Assembly: GCA_028285245.1 (NCBI GenBank)
Contig: JANQPY010000035.1
Coordinates: 86,920-150,919, forward strand
Reading direction: 5' to 3'
Length of the DNA stretch: 64,000 bases
Origin: Gammaproteobacteria bacterium
GTDB lineage: Bacteria > Pseudomonadota > Gammaproteobacteria > Steroidobacterales > GCA-2729495
Every line of letters starts with the position of its first letter. The stretch's first letter is position 1. Under the pieces are notes generated by a model. That model was not told the DNA's origin, did no database searches, and saw nothing but the letters and a program-made list of their open reading frames with translations. Below are positions 51,921 through 60,861 of the stretch, in pieces. The translations under genes and the position numbers were made by a program.

Positions 51921-52894
51921 TCAGGCAATAACACCGGATTGTACTCGCTGTTAATGAGCTCACCGGCCTCGACGCCCGGCATGAATTTACGCCAGTCGCC
52001 GGAAATCATGGTCGGCTGGGGTACGACCCTGGCGCCGTCAGCAAAGTAGGTGGTCGCGAGCACCATCCGGGATTCGTCGGTCTGATTGGGGCCGGCGGTA
52101 TGGAAAGAATAAGCGTGGTGAAAACTGATCTCGCCTAAGTCGAAGGGCCCGTCGTCGATGGCGACATCATGTTTCTCAAACAACTCAGCAACCGCTCGAT
52201 CGTAGCTGGTATCAAACTTACTAAAGGGCAGCGACTCCACAAGCCTGTAAGTATTCATGCCCACGGCGAAAGCCAGCGGCCCCATGTTGCGAGGTATCGA
52301 CTGCACGGGGATCCAGGCCGTGCAGATATCCGGACTGGCGATTGGAAAATGGTCTCTATCGTAGTGCCATGGCGTGCGGCCGCAGCCTGGCTCTTTGGCC
52401 AGCGAGTTGTCATGGTACAGGCGCACGCTGGCTACACCCAGCAGCCGGGCTGCGATTTCAGCAAGACGTGGACTTAACACGAAGGCCCGAATGATCTCGT
52501 TGCTCAACCACATCATTTCGCCGCTACGAAACTCCAGGCCCGGATTCGTACCCAGCTCGGCAACCAGGCAGCGCTCCATCTCAGCACGCAGCAAGCCCAG
52601 TGCAGCCGCTGACAGCACGTCTCGCAACTTCACATAGCCGTCGCGCTGGAAGCGGCTGATCGCGTCGTCATCGAGGCGATAGCTGGCACACAGCTCTGCG
52701 TTAACAGCGGCCCGGGTCGTTTCGCTATCAACGAACTCCGGCAACTGCACTGGCACTGCCGATGAGTCGTTCACGGACAGCGCATTGTCGGCGCTACCCA
52801 TGTACCAGTTCCACCATTGCTGATTGTCGCCTTCCCAGTCCTGGGCAAGCGCTTCGTCCTGAGCATTCAACTCTGGCAAGTGCTTATTCGTCAT
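51905..52894 (-). CDS. Phytanoyl-CoA dioxygenase (PhyH)-family Fe(II)/2-oxoglutarate enzyme
   Basis: 329 aa. The facial triad is His177 and Asp179 (PWHYDRDHF) and His265 (YSFHTAGPNQT), with Arg276 to bind 2-oxoglutarate. The N-terminal 60 residues are Trp-rich (WWNWYMG) and unlike most relatives. PhyH enzymes hydroxylate acyl-CoAs, ectoine or halogenate carrier-bound amino acids; no substrate is evident. It overlaps the methyltransferase gene by 4 bp and ends the operon that begins with the transporter fusion, so it probably acts on the same molecule. Confidence 0.85.
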   Translation of the reverse strand: MTNKHLPELNAQDEALAQDWEGDNQQWWNWYMGSADNALSVNDSSAVPVQLPEFVDSETTRAAVNAELCASYRLDDDAISRFQRDGYVKLRDVLSAAALGLLRAEMERCLVAELGTNPGLEFRSGEMMWLSNEIIRAFVLSPRLAEIAARLLGVASVRLYHDNSLAKEPGCGRTPWHYDRDHFPIASPDICTAWIPVQSIPRNMGPLAFAVGMNTYRLVESLPFSKFDTSYDRAVAELFEKHDVAIDDGPFDLGEISFHHAYSFHTAGPNQTDESRMVLATTYFADGARVVPQPTMISGDWRKFMPGVEAGELINSEYNPVLLPDHAPG

Positions 52895-53781
52895 GCAGTG
52901 AATTCGTCTTCGCGATCGCGCAAGGTCAAACCAGCGTCGCTGTGGGCGAACAAACTTAAACCCACGCGCTGCCTAAAGTGGTATTCATCACGATCCTGAC
53001 GATAGCTGGCCGCCAGATAGCTCGCCAGGGGCTCAGTGGTCAGCATCCGCTCGAGCGACACCGTATCGTCAAAGGCACAGCGTTGCAGGTAAGACTCCAG
53101 CAGTGCCTTGCGTTTGGCCGGCACGACGGTGGTGTAATTCAACACCCGGCTCTTCACGGCAGCCCCCAACTCACGCAGGGCGAGCTCAACCTGGGAGCCG
53201 TCGCTATACGGCGTGCCGCCGCCAGCCTGAAACGTCTCGCGAAAAACATCGTAGAAGGCGACGTAGTGCCCGTCGCGCAGTCCCTGCGCCACAAAGCCTA
53301 GCCCGCTCGGTTGCAGCGCGCGAAACATGCGCTCGAGCCCCACAGGCAATTCCTCTGCCGGCACGCAATACAAGGCGTGCGTTGCCCAGGCAATGTCATA
53401 GGCACCTGCGGCGTACTTCCAGTCCTGCAGTGTGCACACAAACTCCTCGCCGGCCTCGAAAGGTGCCCGCAAAACCTGCCTCGCCTCACGCACCGAAAAC
53501 TCGCTGGGATCCAGCAGGTCGTAACGAACGTTTAAGTCGTCGAGTCGATCCAGGCCGGCAAACTCGAGCAGCGCTTCAGGGAACTTGCCGCTGCCGCAGG
53601 CAATATCGGCGAGGCGCAACGCGCTATCACGCCGTTGATTGAACCAATTCGTCCAGCTGTAGGCCTCTGCCAGATACCGATAGTCTACCCGGGCGAGTTC
53701 GTAGAAAGCCTCCATCTCAGCCCGCCCGGAATCGCTCCAGTGCTCGCAGCTGCGCTGAAAAGTATCCGCGGTCATATTCAT
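52891..53781 (-). CDS. Class I SAM-dependent methyltransferase
   Basis: 296 aa from the ATG at 53781, which overlaps the transporter stop (ATGA). The Rossmann signature is LADIACGSGKFPEALL, followed by YDLLDPSE for the acidic ribose-binding strand, and WATHALYCVPAEEL as the motif after the fourth strand. The layout and length, with the ALYCV pattern, resemble small-amine methyltransferases. A long C-terminal helical part (170-296) presumably holds the substrate. Chained with the transporter fusion and the PhyH enzyme. Confidence 0.8.
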   Translation of the reverse strand: MNMTADTFQRSCEHWSDSGRAEMEAFYELARVDYRYLAEAYSWTNWFNQRRDSALRLADIACGSGKFPEALLEFAGLDRLDDLNVRYDLLDPSEFSVREARQVLRAPFEAGEEFVCTLQDWKYAAGAYDIAWATHALYCVPAEELPVGLERMFRALQPSGLGFVAQGLRDGHYVAFYDVFRETFQAGGGTPYSDGSQVELALRELGAAVKSRVLNYTTVVPAKRKALLESYLQRCAFDDTVSLERMLTTEPLASYLAASYRQDRDEYHFRQRVGLSLFAHSDAGLTLRDREDEFTA

Positions 53782-55307
53782 GTCTCGATTGCCGCGCGCA
53801 ATCCGCGCGGCACCATTCGTCGCTCCAGCACCTCGAAGAGCCACTGCACCAGCAAGGCAAGCAGAGCAGCGGGAATCGCACCCTCCAGAATCAGGCCGAC
53901 ATCATCAAGCCGAATCCCGGTCAGGATCGGCTGCCCGTAGCCGCCGGCACCAATCAGCGCGCCCAACGTAGCGGCGCCGACATTGATGACCGCCGCCGTT
54001 TTTATTCCCGCTAGTATAGAGCGCGCCGCCAGGGGCAGTTCGATAAGCCGCAGTCGCGCGTTCGGGGACAGACCCAACGCCCGCGCCGACTCCTGCAGAC
54101 TCTGTGGAATGCCGGTGAGGCCGGTATAGGTGTTTCTGACAATGGGCAGAAGGCTGTAGAGAAAAAGGGCCACTAAAGCAGGCCCCGCACCGATGCCGAA
54201 CAGCGGAATCATGAACACCAGCAGCGCCAGCGCCGGTATCGTCTGCAGGATACCCACCAGACTCAGTATGACCTGACCCAGTCGCGGCAGACGCGCCGCA
54301 ACAATCCCTAACGGAATCGCAACGAGTATCGCGGCGCTCAGAGATGCAGCCACCAGCGCAATGTGCTGAGCGGTATACCGCAGTAATCGTTCTAACCGCG
54401 TCGTTTCCCTCGCGACCACGTCGACGCCAAGACTGGCGCGCAGAAAATCAGCCGCTACCACCTGCTCCTGTGCGCCGTCGAGCTTTACGCTCGCGTTCAT
54501 CGCGATCATCTGCGGCTCATCTATAAGCCCCTGGAGCCTGAGCATGGCGGCCAGAGCTGCCGGCTCGGTCTCGGCAAGCTCTTTTCTGTATAGCAGCACC
54601 GCGTCGTACGGCGGGAAGTAACCGAGATCGTCCTCAAGCACGTGGAGGTCGTAGTACGCGATTTCGGCATCGGTGGTGTACAAATCAGTCAGGTCCGCGT
54701 CCCCGGCCGCGAGACCGCGATACGCCAGGTCATGCTCAATGCCCAGCACGTCCTGCTGCGGCAGCCGATAGAGCTGACGCAGCCCAGGCCAACCGTCAGA
54801 TCGCTCGGTGAACTCGGTGCCAAAGCGAAACACCAGATCAGGATGGTCACGCAGATCGGATACTCGGTGAATGTCCAGCCGCCTGGCCATGCTGGTGCGC
54901 ATGCCTAAGGCAAAGTTGTTGCGGAAACCCAGCGACTCGCTCATGACCAGACCCGACTCCGCGAGTAACTCTCGCAGCTCAGCTAAAGAGGCAGGCTTCG
55001 CGGCCGCAAAGGTTTCGTGGGTTAGCGTGCCCGTGTATTCAGCGTAGACGTCGATCTCCCCGGATACGAGCGCATTGAACACCAGCCGGGTACCGCCAAG
55101 GGCCCTGCGATGCTCCGCGTCTGCGCCCGCGGAGCGGGCCAGCCCGCGAATAAGCTCGCCGAGCACCACGCCCTCGGTGAAGTTTTTCGAACCAACCACC
55201 ACGTTGGCCGTCGCACAAGATCCAGTGAGAACCAGCGTCAATAGCAAGGTAATCAGAGGGATAGAGAAGCTCGAGCGGGCGAACGCACGGGGGAGCCTGG
55301 GGGACAT
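53778..55307 (-). CDS. Betaine/choline-type ABC transporter substrate-binding/permease fusion (OpuB/OpuC-like)
   Basis: 509 aa. An N-terminal signal region precedes an OpuBC-like substrate-binding domain (VVVGSKNFTEGVVLGELI, EIDVYAEYTGTL, DLTDLYTTDAEI) to about residue 295; a six-helix permease follows (TAQHIALVAASLSAAILVAIPLGIVAAR, GILQTIPALALL, the EAA-like ESARALGLSPNARLRLIELPLA). The domain order is binder first, permease second. Such proteins need an ATPase (ProV/OpuA/EgtV), and none is encoded in the window. Ligands of relatives are quaternary amines such as betaine, choline or ergothioneine. Its neighbours are two methyltransferases, so a methylated amine is the natural guess. Confidence 0.85.
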   Translation of the reverse strand: MSPRLPRAFARSSFSIPLITLLLTLVLTGSCATANVVVGSKNFTEGVVLGELIRGLARSAGADAEHRRALGGTRLVFNALVSGEIDVYAEYTGTLTHETFAAAKPASLAELRELLAESGLVMSESLGFRNNFALGMRTSMARRLDIHRVSDLRDHPDLVFRFGTEFTERSDGWPGLRQLYRLPQQDVLGIEHDLAYRGLAAGDADLTDLYTTDAEIAYYDLHVLEDDLGYFPPYDAVLLYRKELAETEPAALAAMLRLQGLIDEPQMIAMNASVKLDGAQEQVVAADFLRASLGVDVVARETTRLERLLRYTAQHIALVAASLSAAILVAIPLGIVAARLPRLGQVILSLVGILQTIPALALLVFMIPLFGIGAGPALVALFLYSLLPIVRNTYTGLTGIPQSLQESARALGLSPNARLRLIELPLAARSILAGIKTAAVINVGAATLGALIGAGGYGQPILTGIRLDDVGLILEGAIPAALLALLVQWLFEVLERRMVPRGLRAAIET

Positions 55308-55520
55308 TCAACAACCCTGGAACCTGAGCTGGCCGCCAATCTGTTACAGTCGCTGCGCGGCCTCGCAATACAAACACCCTAGCAGATTACATGCGAGCAA
55401 CAAGCACGCACTGACCCGCGGCTGCGGCAACGACCAACGATTCACCAGATTCGGGCGCGGCTGCCGGCGGGCCATCCAGCGAATTCTTAGATCTCCCAAC
55501 ACATTGGAAGTACCGACTGC
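55308..55520. other. Divergent intergenic region between the two methylamine-type operons
   Basis: The 213 bp separate the transporter-fusion operon (leftward) from the HNMT-like/MFS operon (rightward), so both promoters must lie here. I find no strong repeat or operator. The rightward gene begins at a GTG. Confidence 0.35.
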
Positions 55521-56414
55521 GTGAACATCACAGCCATCCGCGAAGTCTTGCAAGAGAGCGCCACACCGACCCCTCTTGAAGGCGAACAATACGCCAGTAG
55601 TCTCGCCATCTATGAAGCGGCGAGTGATCAGCGCAGCCGCATCATTGAATGGGTCCGCGCCACGCTCGTTCCGCAGCTCCCCACCACAAGGGCATCCGTG
55701 TTGAGCATCGGCTGCGGCGCCGGAGATCTGGACAGGCACATACTCGCCGCCAGCACTGAACAATCGAACGAAGTGACCTATGTTGGTCTCGAACCGGACG
55801 CTGGCCAGTGCAAGCGCTTTGTTAACCAAATGCAGGCAGAAGCCAATGGGGAACAAGTCAGGGGCCGGGCCCAGATTGAAGTCAAGAACCTGAGCTTTGA
55901 GAAGCTCCGCGAGTCGCGACGCTACGACCTGGTGACGATGGTGCACTCGCTCTACTACATGAGTGATCCGGCCGAGGCCGTGGAAGATGCTCTCAGTCTG
56001 GTCAATGCAGGCGGGCGCCTCGTTATCCTGCTGGCCGCCAATGACACACTCAATGAGCTGTCGTCGTCATTCTGGGAAGTAGAGGCCAATCGCGAAGCGT
56101 GGTTCAGCGAAGATCTTGCCGCGTACCTGAATCAGCTCGGACTGAGCTTCGAGCGGGAACGCATTGAGGCCAGGCTGAACGTGACGGAGTGCTTTAACCC
56201 GGAGTCTGCAGTGGGCACGCAGATTGCCGACTTTATTGCACAGGTGGCGACCAAAAAACTTACGCCAAAGCTCCAGGGCATGATTCGCGAGTACCTCGAC
56301 GCGACCTCACGGCATGACGGGCAACAGCGCTGGCTGCCACACAATGTGGATGCCTTTGTCATCGAGCAACAGGCGGTCGGCTTTGATGCGATGCCAGCCA
56401 GCGCAACCCGCTAG
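55521..56414 (+). CDS. Histamine N-methyltransferase-like SAM methyltransferase
   Basis: 297 aa from a GTG start. Motif I is VLSIGCGAGDLDRHILAA; then VTYVGLEPDAGQCKRFVNQM, YDLVTMVHSLYYMSDPAEAV, and NVTECFNPESAVGTQIADF, with a closing NVDAFVIEQQ. As far as I can recall the animal histamine N-methyltransferase, this order of motifs, the LYYV-type segment and the DCF-like segment agree, as does the length (292 in man). So a small nitrogen nucleophile such as an imidazole or amine is a likely substrate. It is 58 bp upstream of an MFS carrier on the same strand. Other small-molecule methyltransferases could share the pattern. Confidence 0.7.
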   Translation: MNITAIREVLQESATPTPLEGEQYASSLAIYEAASDQRSRIIEWVRATLVPQLPTTRASVLSIGCGAGDLDRHILAASTEQSNEVTYVGLEPDAGQCKRFVNQMQAEANGEQVRGRAQIEVKNLSFEKLRESRRYDLVTMVHSLYYMSDPAEAVEDALSLVNAGGRLVILLAANDTLNELSSSFWEVEANREAWFSEDLAAYLNQLGLSFERERIEARLNVTECFNPESAVGTQIADFIAQVATKKLTPKLQGMIREYLDATSRHDGQQRWLPHNVDAFVIEQQAVGFDAMPASATR

Positions 56415-56472
56415 CTGCACACGATGAGATTCGTAATCACGATTTAGCGCCGGCAGGGCACTGGTAACGCGC

Positions 56473-57699
56473 ATGCCCCATGCCGACTACTTCGGCTTTG
56501 CCAGCCGCAATCGGCGTTTCCTGAGCTTTGGCTTTGTGATGGCCCTGGCGTCGAGCTTTGGCCAGACTTTCTTCATCGGCCTGTTCGGCCCGAGCATCCA
56601 GCAAACGTTCAGTCTGAGCAACGCTGAATGGGGCGGCATCTATATGGCGAGCACCCTCGCGAGTGCCGCGGCACTTACCTGGACCGGCAAACTTATCGAT
56701 CGGGTAGATCTTCGGGCGTATTCGGTTGCTGTATGTGGGGCGCTGGCGATCGCCAGCATCGGGCTCGCCCTGGCGAATAGCCTGATCATGCTCTTCGCTG
56801 TGATCTTCCTATTGCGCCAGGCCGGCCAAGGTCTGGCGAGCCACATAGCCATGACCAGTATGGCGCGCTACTTCGACGCCGGCCGCGGGCGGGCGCTTGC
56901 CCTCGCCACGCTTGGCTTTGCGACGGGAGAGGCCCTGCTGCCCGTGCTTGCCGTGGTGGCCATCGCCACGCTTGGCTGGCGGTGGACTTACGGTGGTGTG
57001 GGTTTAATTCTCGCAGTAGGTTTTCTACCGCTGGTCATCTGGCTGCTTAACAACCACCAGTCCAGACACGAGGCCTATCTGGCGTCGCTTGATCCAGGCG
57101 AAGATGCCAACGACCCCGAACGCGCCTGGACTCGACGCAGGGTGCTTCGAGACCCACGCTTTCTGCTGGTGCTACCCGGCCTTGTCGCACCCCCATTGAT
57201 ACTCACTGCGCTGTTCTTCCATCACCTGGCTTTGGCAGATGCAAAGGGCTGGAGCTACGCCTGGATTACTGGCAGCTACGGATTCTATGCGGCGGCAGGA
57301 GTGATCGCCTCACTTGCCGCGGGCCGCCTGGTCGATCAGTTCAGCGCGGCGCGCGTACTGCCCTTTATGCTGCCGCCGCTAATCTGTGGCCTGCTCCTGA
57401 TTGCGTGGCTGGATACCCCCTGGATTGCCTGGCCTTATCTGTGTTTGTTGGGGATAAGCACTGGCCTGCTGGTGACGCCTGCCTCAGCGCTGTGGCGAGA
57501 ACTCTACGGCGCACCCAATCTGGGCGCTATTCGCAGCCTGGTGACCGCACTCAACGTGTTCGCTTCGGCATTGGGCCCTGTCATCCTGGGAAGCCTGATG
57601 GATCAAGGGCTATCGATAGAATTCGGGTGCGTAGTATTCGCCGGCTACGCCGCGGTGGGCACGGCGTTGATCAGCCTGGCCCTCAGGCGAGTTGGCTGA
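56473..57699 (+). CDS. Major facilitator superfamily transporter
   Basis: 408 aa with twelve helices and a central polar loop near 195-215 (NNHQSRHEAYLASLDPGEDANDPERAW). The N-terminal motif (AWGGIYMASTLASAAALTWTGKLIDRVDLRAYS) includes a motif-A-like GKLIDR. It is of the monocarboxylate/oxalate-formate antiporter-like shape. Location after the HNMT-like gene suggests export or import of the methylated product or its precursor. Convergent with the Mrp-like operon; stops are 5 bp apart. Confidence 0.82.
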   Translation: MPHADYFGFASRNRRFLSFGFVMALASSFGQTFFIGLFGPSIQQTFSLSNAEWGGIYMASTLASAAALTWTGKLIDRVDLRAYSVAVCGALAIASIGLALANSLIMLFAVIFLLRQAGQGLASHIAMTSMARYFDAGRGRALALATLGFATGEALLPVLAVVAIATLGWRWTYGGVGLILAVGFLPLVIWLLNNHQSRHEAYLASLDPGEDANDPERAWTRRRVLRDPRFLLVLPGLVAPPLILTALFFHHLALADAKGWSYAWITGSYGFYAAAGVIASLAAGRLVDQFSAARVLPFMLPPLICGLLLIAWLDTPWIAWPYLCLLGISTGLLVTPASALWRELYGAPNLGAIRSLVTALNVFASALGPVILGSLMDQGLSIEFGCVVFAGYAAVGTALISLALRRVG

Positions 57700-57703
57700 T
57701 GCG

Positions 57704-59188
57704 CTAAGGCAGGAGCAGCCGTGCGGCTGCGCTTCTGGCCAGATCGAGCGGTAATGAAGGCTGCAGGCCAAAGTAAACATTCAGCAGCACAACAAACCAT
57801 AGTGTCGCGAGCATTGGCAACGGCGCTTCCTGGCGCGTAGCCATATCGCCCGCAGGTGAGGAGTAAGCGGATTCGACGACGCGCCAGATATAGAGCACCG
57901 CGATGAGTGAACCGGCCAACACGGGCAGTATCAGCAGCGCACCGGCTACGCCGTGCTCAAGCGCGGCCACTACGATGAACCACTTCCCAATGAAACCGGC
58001 GGTGCCCGGAATACCAATCAGGCTGAGTCCGGCAATGACGAACGCCGCCATGGTGAACGGCATGCGCCTCGCTGCACCGGCCAGATCGCTTACCGCGGTA
58101 GCCGACAGGCTGGTTGCAAGACAGGCCACGGCCAGAAACAGCGCGCCCTTGGCTAGCGCATGATTGAACATGTGCGCAATGCCGCCGGTTAGTCCGGTTG
58201 CTGACACCAGGCCAGCACCGAACAGGATGTAGCCGATCTGCGCAACCGATGAATAGGCCAGCATGCGCTTCAGATTGGCTTCTCTCAACGCGAGGATCGA
58301 CGCAATGACAATCGCGAAGATGGCCAGCGGCAGCATGAACATGGCGAACTGTGCAACGTGCCCAGCCTGGTTACCCTGGAACACAACAAAGTCGAAGCGC
58401 AGCAAGACATAGAGCGAGACCTTGGTTGAGCAGGCCGCGATAAACACCGTTACCGCGTTCGGCGCATACGTGTAGGCATTCGGCAGCCAGGCGTGCAGGG
58501 GGAAAACTGCGGCCTTAAGTGCCAGCCCAACGGTGATGAATCCGCCCGCCACCAGCACGGGCCGCAGATCGCTAACGTCGCGAATGCGCATCTCCATGTC
58601 GGCGATATTGAGCGTGCCGGTCATCATGTAGATCAGGCCGACACCAATCAGATAAAAAGTCGCGCCTATGGTGCCCATGACGAGGTAGCGAAATACGGCG
58701 GGCAGCGCCTGCCGTCGCGGCCCACCCGCCACCAGCACGTAGGTTGCCAGCGCAGAAATCTCCATGAACACAAAAATGTTGAAGGCATCGCCTGCAACAA
58801 CGATCCCTGAGAGTCCGGCTAGCGCCAGCAACCAGGCCGCATAGAACAAATGCAAACGTTGCTCGGGAATTTCAGCCTCGAGACTGCGCCGCGCAATCAA
58901 CAGCGCGAACACGGAGGCGCCTGTGACCATCAACAGCAGCAGCGCGGAAAACGCATCCACCACGAGTTCGATGCCATAGGGAGCCGGCCAGGCGCCGACC
59001 TCATAGACCAATGTAGCGCCACCCCGAGCGGCGGTGCTCAACTCTATCGCGACGGCAAAGGCGCACAGCGATGCCGCAGTCGTCGCGGCCCAGGCCAGCC
59101 CATGCTGGCGCAACATAAACACCAGCGGTGCGGTCAGCAGCGGCACGACCACCTGCAATACCGGCAGATGAGTGGCGAGACTGCTCAT
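57704..59188 (-). CDS. mnhD: Mrp-type antiporter subunit D (proton channel type)
   Basis: 494 aa, fourteen helices in the NuoN/MrpD fold: GFITVGLALKAAVFPLHAWLPNAYTYAPNAVTVFIAACSTKVSLYVL and ASILALREANLKRMLAYSSVAQIGY. These carry the Lys and His residues of the proton path in this family. It is the third D-type protein of the operon and its start overlaps mnhC by 4 bp. Confidence 0.9.
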   Translation of the reverse strand: MSSLATHLPVLQVVVPLLTAPLVFMLRQHGLAWAATTAASLCAFAVAIELSTAARGGATLVYEVGAWPAPYGIELVVDAFSALLLLMVTGASVFALLIARRSLEAEIPEQRLHLFYAAWLLALAGLSGIVVAGDAFNIFVFMEISALATYVLVAGGPRRQALPAVFRYLVMGTIGATFYLIGVGLIYMMTGTLNIADMEMRIRDVSDLRPVLVAGGFITVGLALKAAVFPLHAWLPNAYTYAPNAVTVFIAACSTKVSLYVLLRFDFVVFQGNQAGHVAQFAMFMLPLAIFAIVIASILALREANLKRMLAYSSVAQIGYILFGAGLVSATGLTGGIAHMFNHALAKGALFLAVACLATSLSATAVSDLAGAARRMPFTMAAFVIAGLSLIGIPGTAGFIGKWFIVVAALEHGVAGALLILPVLAGSLIAVLYIWRVVESAYSSPAGDMATRQEAPLPMLATLWFVVLLNVYFGLQPSLPLDLARSAAARLLLP

Positions 59189-59541
59189 TCGGCGTCCTGG
59201 CCCTGGATCTCGTCTTCCTCGATGGTGCCGTAGGTCTCACTGATGCGGACAACAATTGCCAGCCCGAGCGCAAGCGTTGCAATACCGACAACGATCGCAG
59301 TGAGTATCAACACCTGCGGCAGGGGGTTCGAGTAGAGCTGCTCTGGATTGCCGGCCTGAAGGATCGGCGCGGTGCCGCCTTCAATCTTGTCCATCGTGAT
59401 ATAGAGCAGGAACACGGCCGCCTGAAACATCGACAGGCCGATCAGCTTCTTGATCAGATTCGCCCGCGACATGATGGCATAGAGACCCGTCATGAGTAGC
59501 ACCGGGAAAACCCAGTAGTTGTAGAGACCGAGTAGCTCCAT
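59185..59541 (-). CDS. mnhC: Mrp-type antiporter subunit C
   Basis: 118 aa NuoK-like protein with three helices: NYWVFPVLLMTGLYAIMSRANLIKKLIGLSMFQAAVFLLYI and PLPQVLILTAIVVGIATLALGLAI, including the conserved acidic residues of MrpC. It overlaps its neighbours at both ends (1 bp with mnhB, 4 bp with mnhD). Confidence 0.9.
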   Translation of the reverse strand: MELLGLYNYWVFPVLLMTGLYAIMSRANLIKKLIGLSMFQAAVFLLYITMDKIEGGTAPILQAGNPEQLYSNPLPQVLILTAIVVGIATLALGLAIVVRISETYGTIEEDEIQGQDAE

Positions 59542-60530
59542 CAGCGTTTCTGGGCGCGCGCCGCGAATGCGTGAAAGATAGTCAGCAGCACGCCGGTCAC
59601 CGTAAGACCAACGCCGAGTTCGATCAGAATGATGCCCAGATGCTGTCCGGCGATCGGGTCAGCTAAAAGCACCGAGTAGTCGAGAAACTGGCTGCCGCGC
59701 AGAATGCCGGCGAGACCAACGCCGGTGTACAGCAGTGCGCCGGCCGCAATCATGCCGGCGAGCGCGCGAAACGATAGCACCCGCAGCGCCGACGCCTCAC
59801 CCTCGATCAACGCATAGAGAATGACGCCTGCACTCACCAACGCACCTGCCTGGAATCCGCCACCCGGCCCAAAGTCGCCGTGGAACTGCACATACAGACC
59901 AAACAGCACAATGAACGGTACGAGCAGTGCGCCGACGACGCGCGGGATCAGGTGATGCCTCAGCCCCTGCGCCTCGGCACTAGGTAATTGCGAACGCGCA
60001 CCGCGCCCGCTGCCGTCGGCCAACAGAAACAGCACACCGATGCCGGCGGTAAAAATCACAAACAGCTCCCCCAGCGTGTCGTAGCCGCGGAAGCTCGCCA
60101 GAATTGCGGTAACGACGTTGGGCACGTCGATCTGCTTAGGCGTTTGCTCCAGGTACCAGGGTGCCACGTGCTGATGCACGGGCGCCTGAGGATCGCCAAG
60201 CCGCGGCTGATCAAACGACGCGTAAATCAGGATCAGCGCCGTGATCGATGCCACGCCCAACGCGAGCAGCCGGCGGCCCTTTGGTCTTGCTTCGCGATCG
60301 CTGGTCAGCGCCAGCGCACCGAGCAGCAGCACCGTGGAGACGCCCGCTCCGACCGCCGCCTCCGTGAGCGCGACATCTGCCGCGTCGAGTATGAAAAAGA
60401 TCACAGCGATCTGGAGACTGAACAGACCCAATAGCATCACCGCGGAAAACAGATCGCGCGAGCGCACGATGCCGACAGCCGTAATCACCAGCAAGGTGAG
60501 CAGGAAGATCTCGAATACGATAACGACCAT
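59541..60530 (-). CDS. mnhB: Mrp-type antiporter subunit B with fused N-terminal DUF4040 domain
   Basis: 329 aa from the ATG at 60530. Residues 1-100 are DUF4040 (FEIFLLTLLVITAVGIVRSRDLFSAVMLLGLFSLQIAVIFFILDAADVALTEAAVG), a part that in Mrp complexes usually ends MrpA. Then follows an MrpA/MbhE-like stretch and the MnhB domain (PRVVGALLVPFIVLFGLYVQFHGDFGPGGGFQAGALV). Fusion of the MrpA tail to MrpB, with stand-alone D-type subunits in place of the MrpA head, is a known variant. Confidence 0.88.
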   Translation of the reverse strand: MVVIVFEIFLLTLLVITAVGIVRSRDLFSAVMLLGLFSLQIAVIFFILDAADVALTEAAVGAGVSTVLLLGALALTSDREARPKGRRLLALGVASITALILIYASFDQPRLGDPQAPVHQHVAPWYLEQTPKQIDVPNVVTAILASFRGYDTLGELFVIFTAGIGVLFLLADGSGRGARSQLPSAEAQGLRHHLIPRVVGALLVPFIVLFGLYVQFHGDFGPGGGFQAGALVSAGVILYALIEGEASALRVLSFRALAGMIAAGALLYTGVGLAGILRGSQFLDYSVLLADPIAGQHLGIILIELGVGLTVTGVLLTIFHAFAARAQKR

Positions 60531-60534
60531 CGTT

Positions 60535-60861
60535 TCAGTCCTTTCCGGGCGTCTGCTCAGGCCGGGGCGAAAGACCCGATAGTCGCGCTGCATTGGCAAG
60601 TGCGTACGCGGCAGTCGGACAGGTCAGCAACAGGAACACCATGATCGCGGCCAGCTTGATTGCGGCCAGGGTCAGGCCAGCCTGCAGAATCACGCCCGAC
60701 AGAATCAGAATCGTCCCCAGCGTGTCGGTGAGGCTGGCGGCATGCATGCGAGTGTAGAAGTCAGGCATGCGCAGTGCACCGACGCCGCCTACGAACACAA
60801 AGAAGCTGCCGGCGAGCATCAGCACCCAACTGCCGATATCCAACGCGAGGCCTGCAGTCAT
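60535..60861 (-). CDS. mnhG: Mrp-type antiporter subunit G
   Basis: 108 aa, three helices, with the MnhG/PhaG pattern GSFFVFVGGVGALRMPDFYTRMHAASLTDTLGTILI. Overlaps mnhF by 4 bp and precedes mnhB by 4 bp. Confidence 0.91.
   Translation of the reverse strand: MTAGLALDIGSWVLMLAGSFFVFVGGVGALRMPDFYTRMHAASLTDTLGTILILSGVILQAGLTLAAIKLAAIMVFLLLTCPTAAYALANAARLSGLSPRPEQTPGKD

Noticed and set aside
55521..56414. EgtD (ergothioneine) histidine methyltransferase
   Set aside because: EgtD motifs are not seen and no EgtB is nearby; the motif order fits HNMT better.
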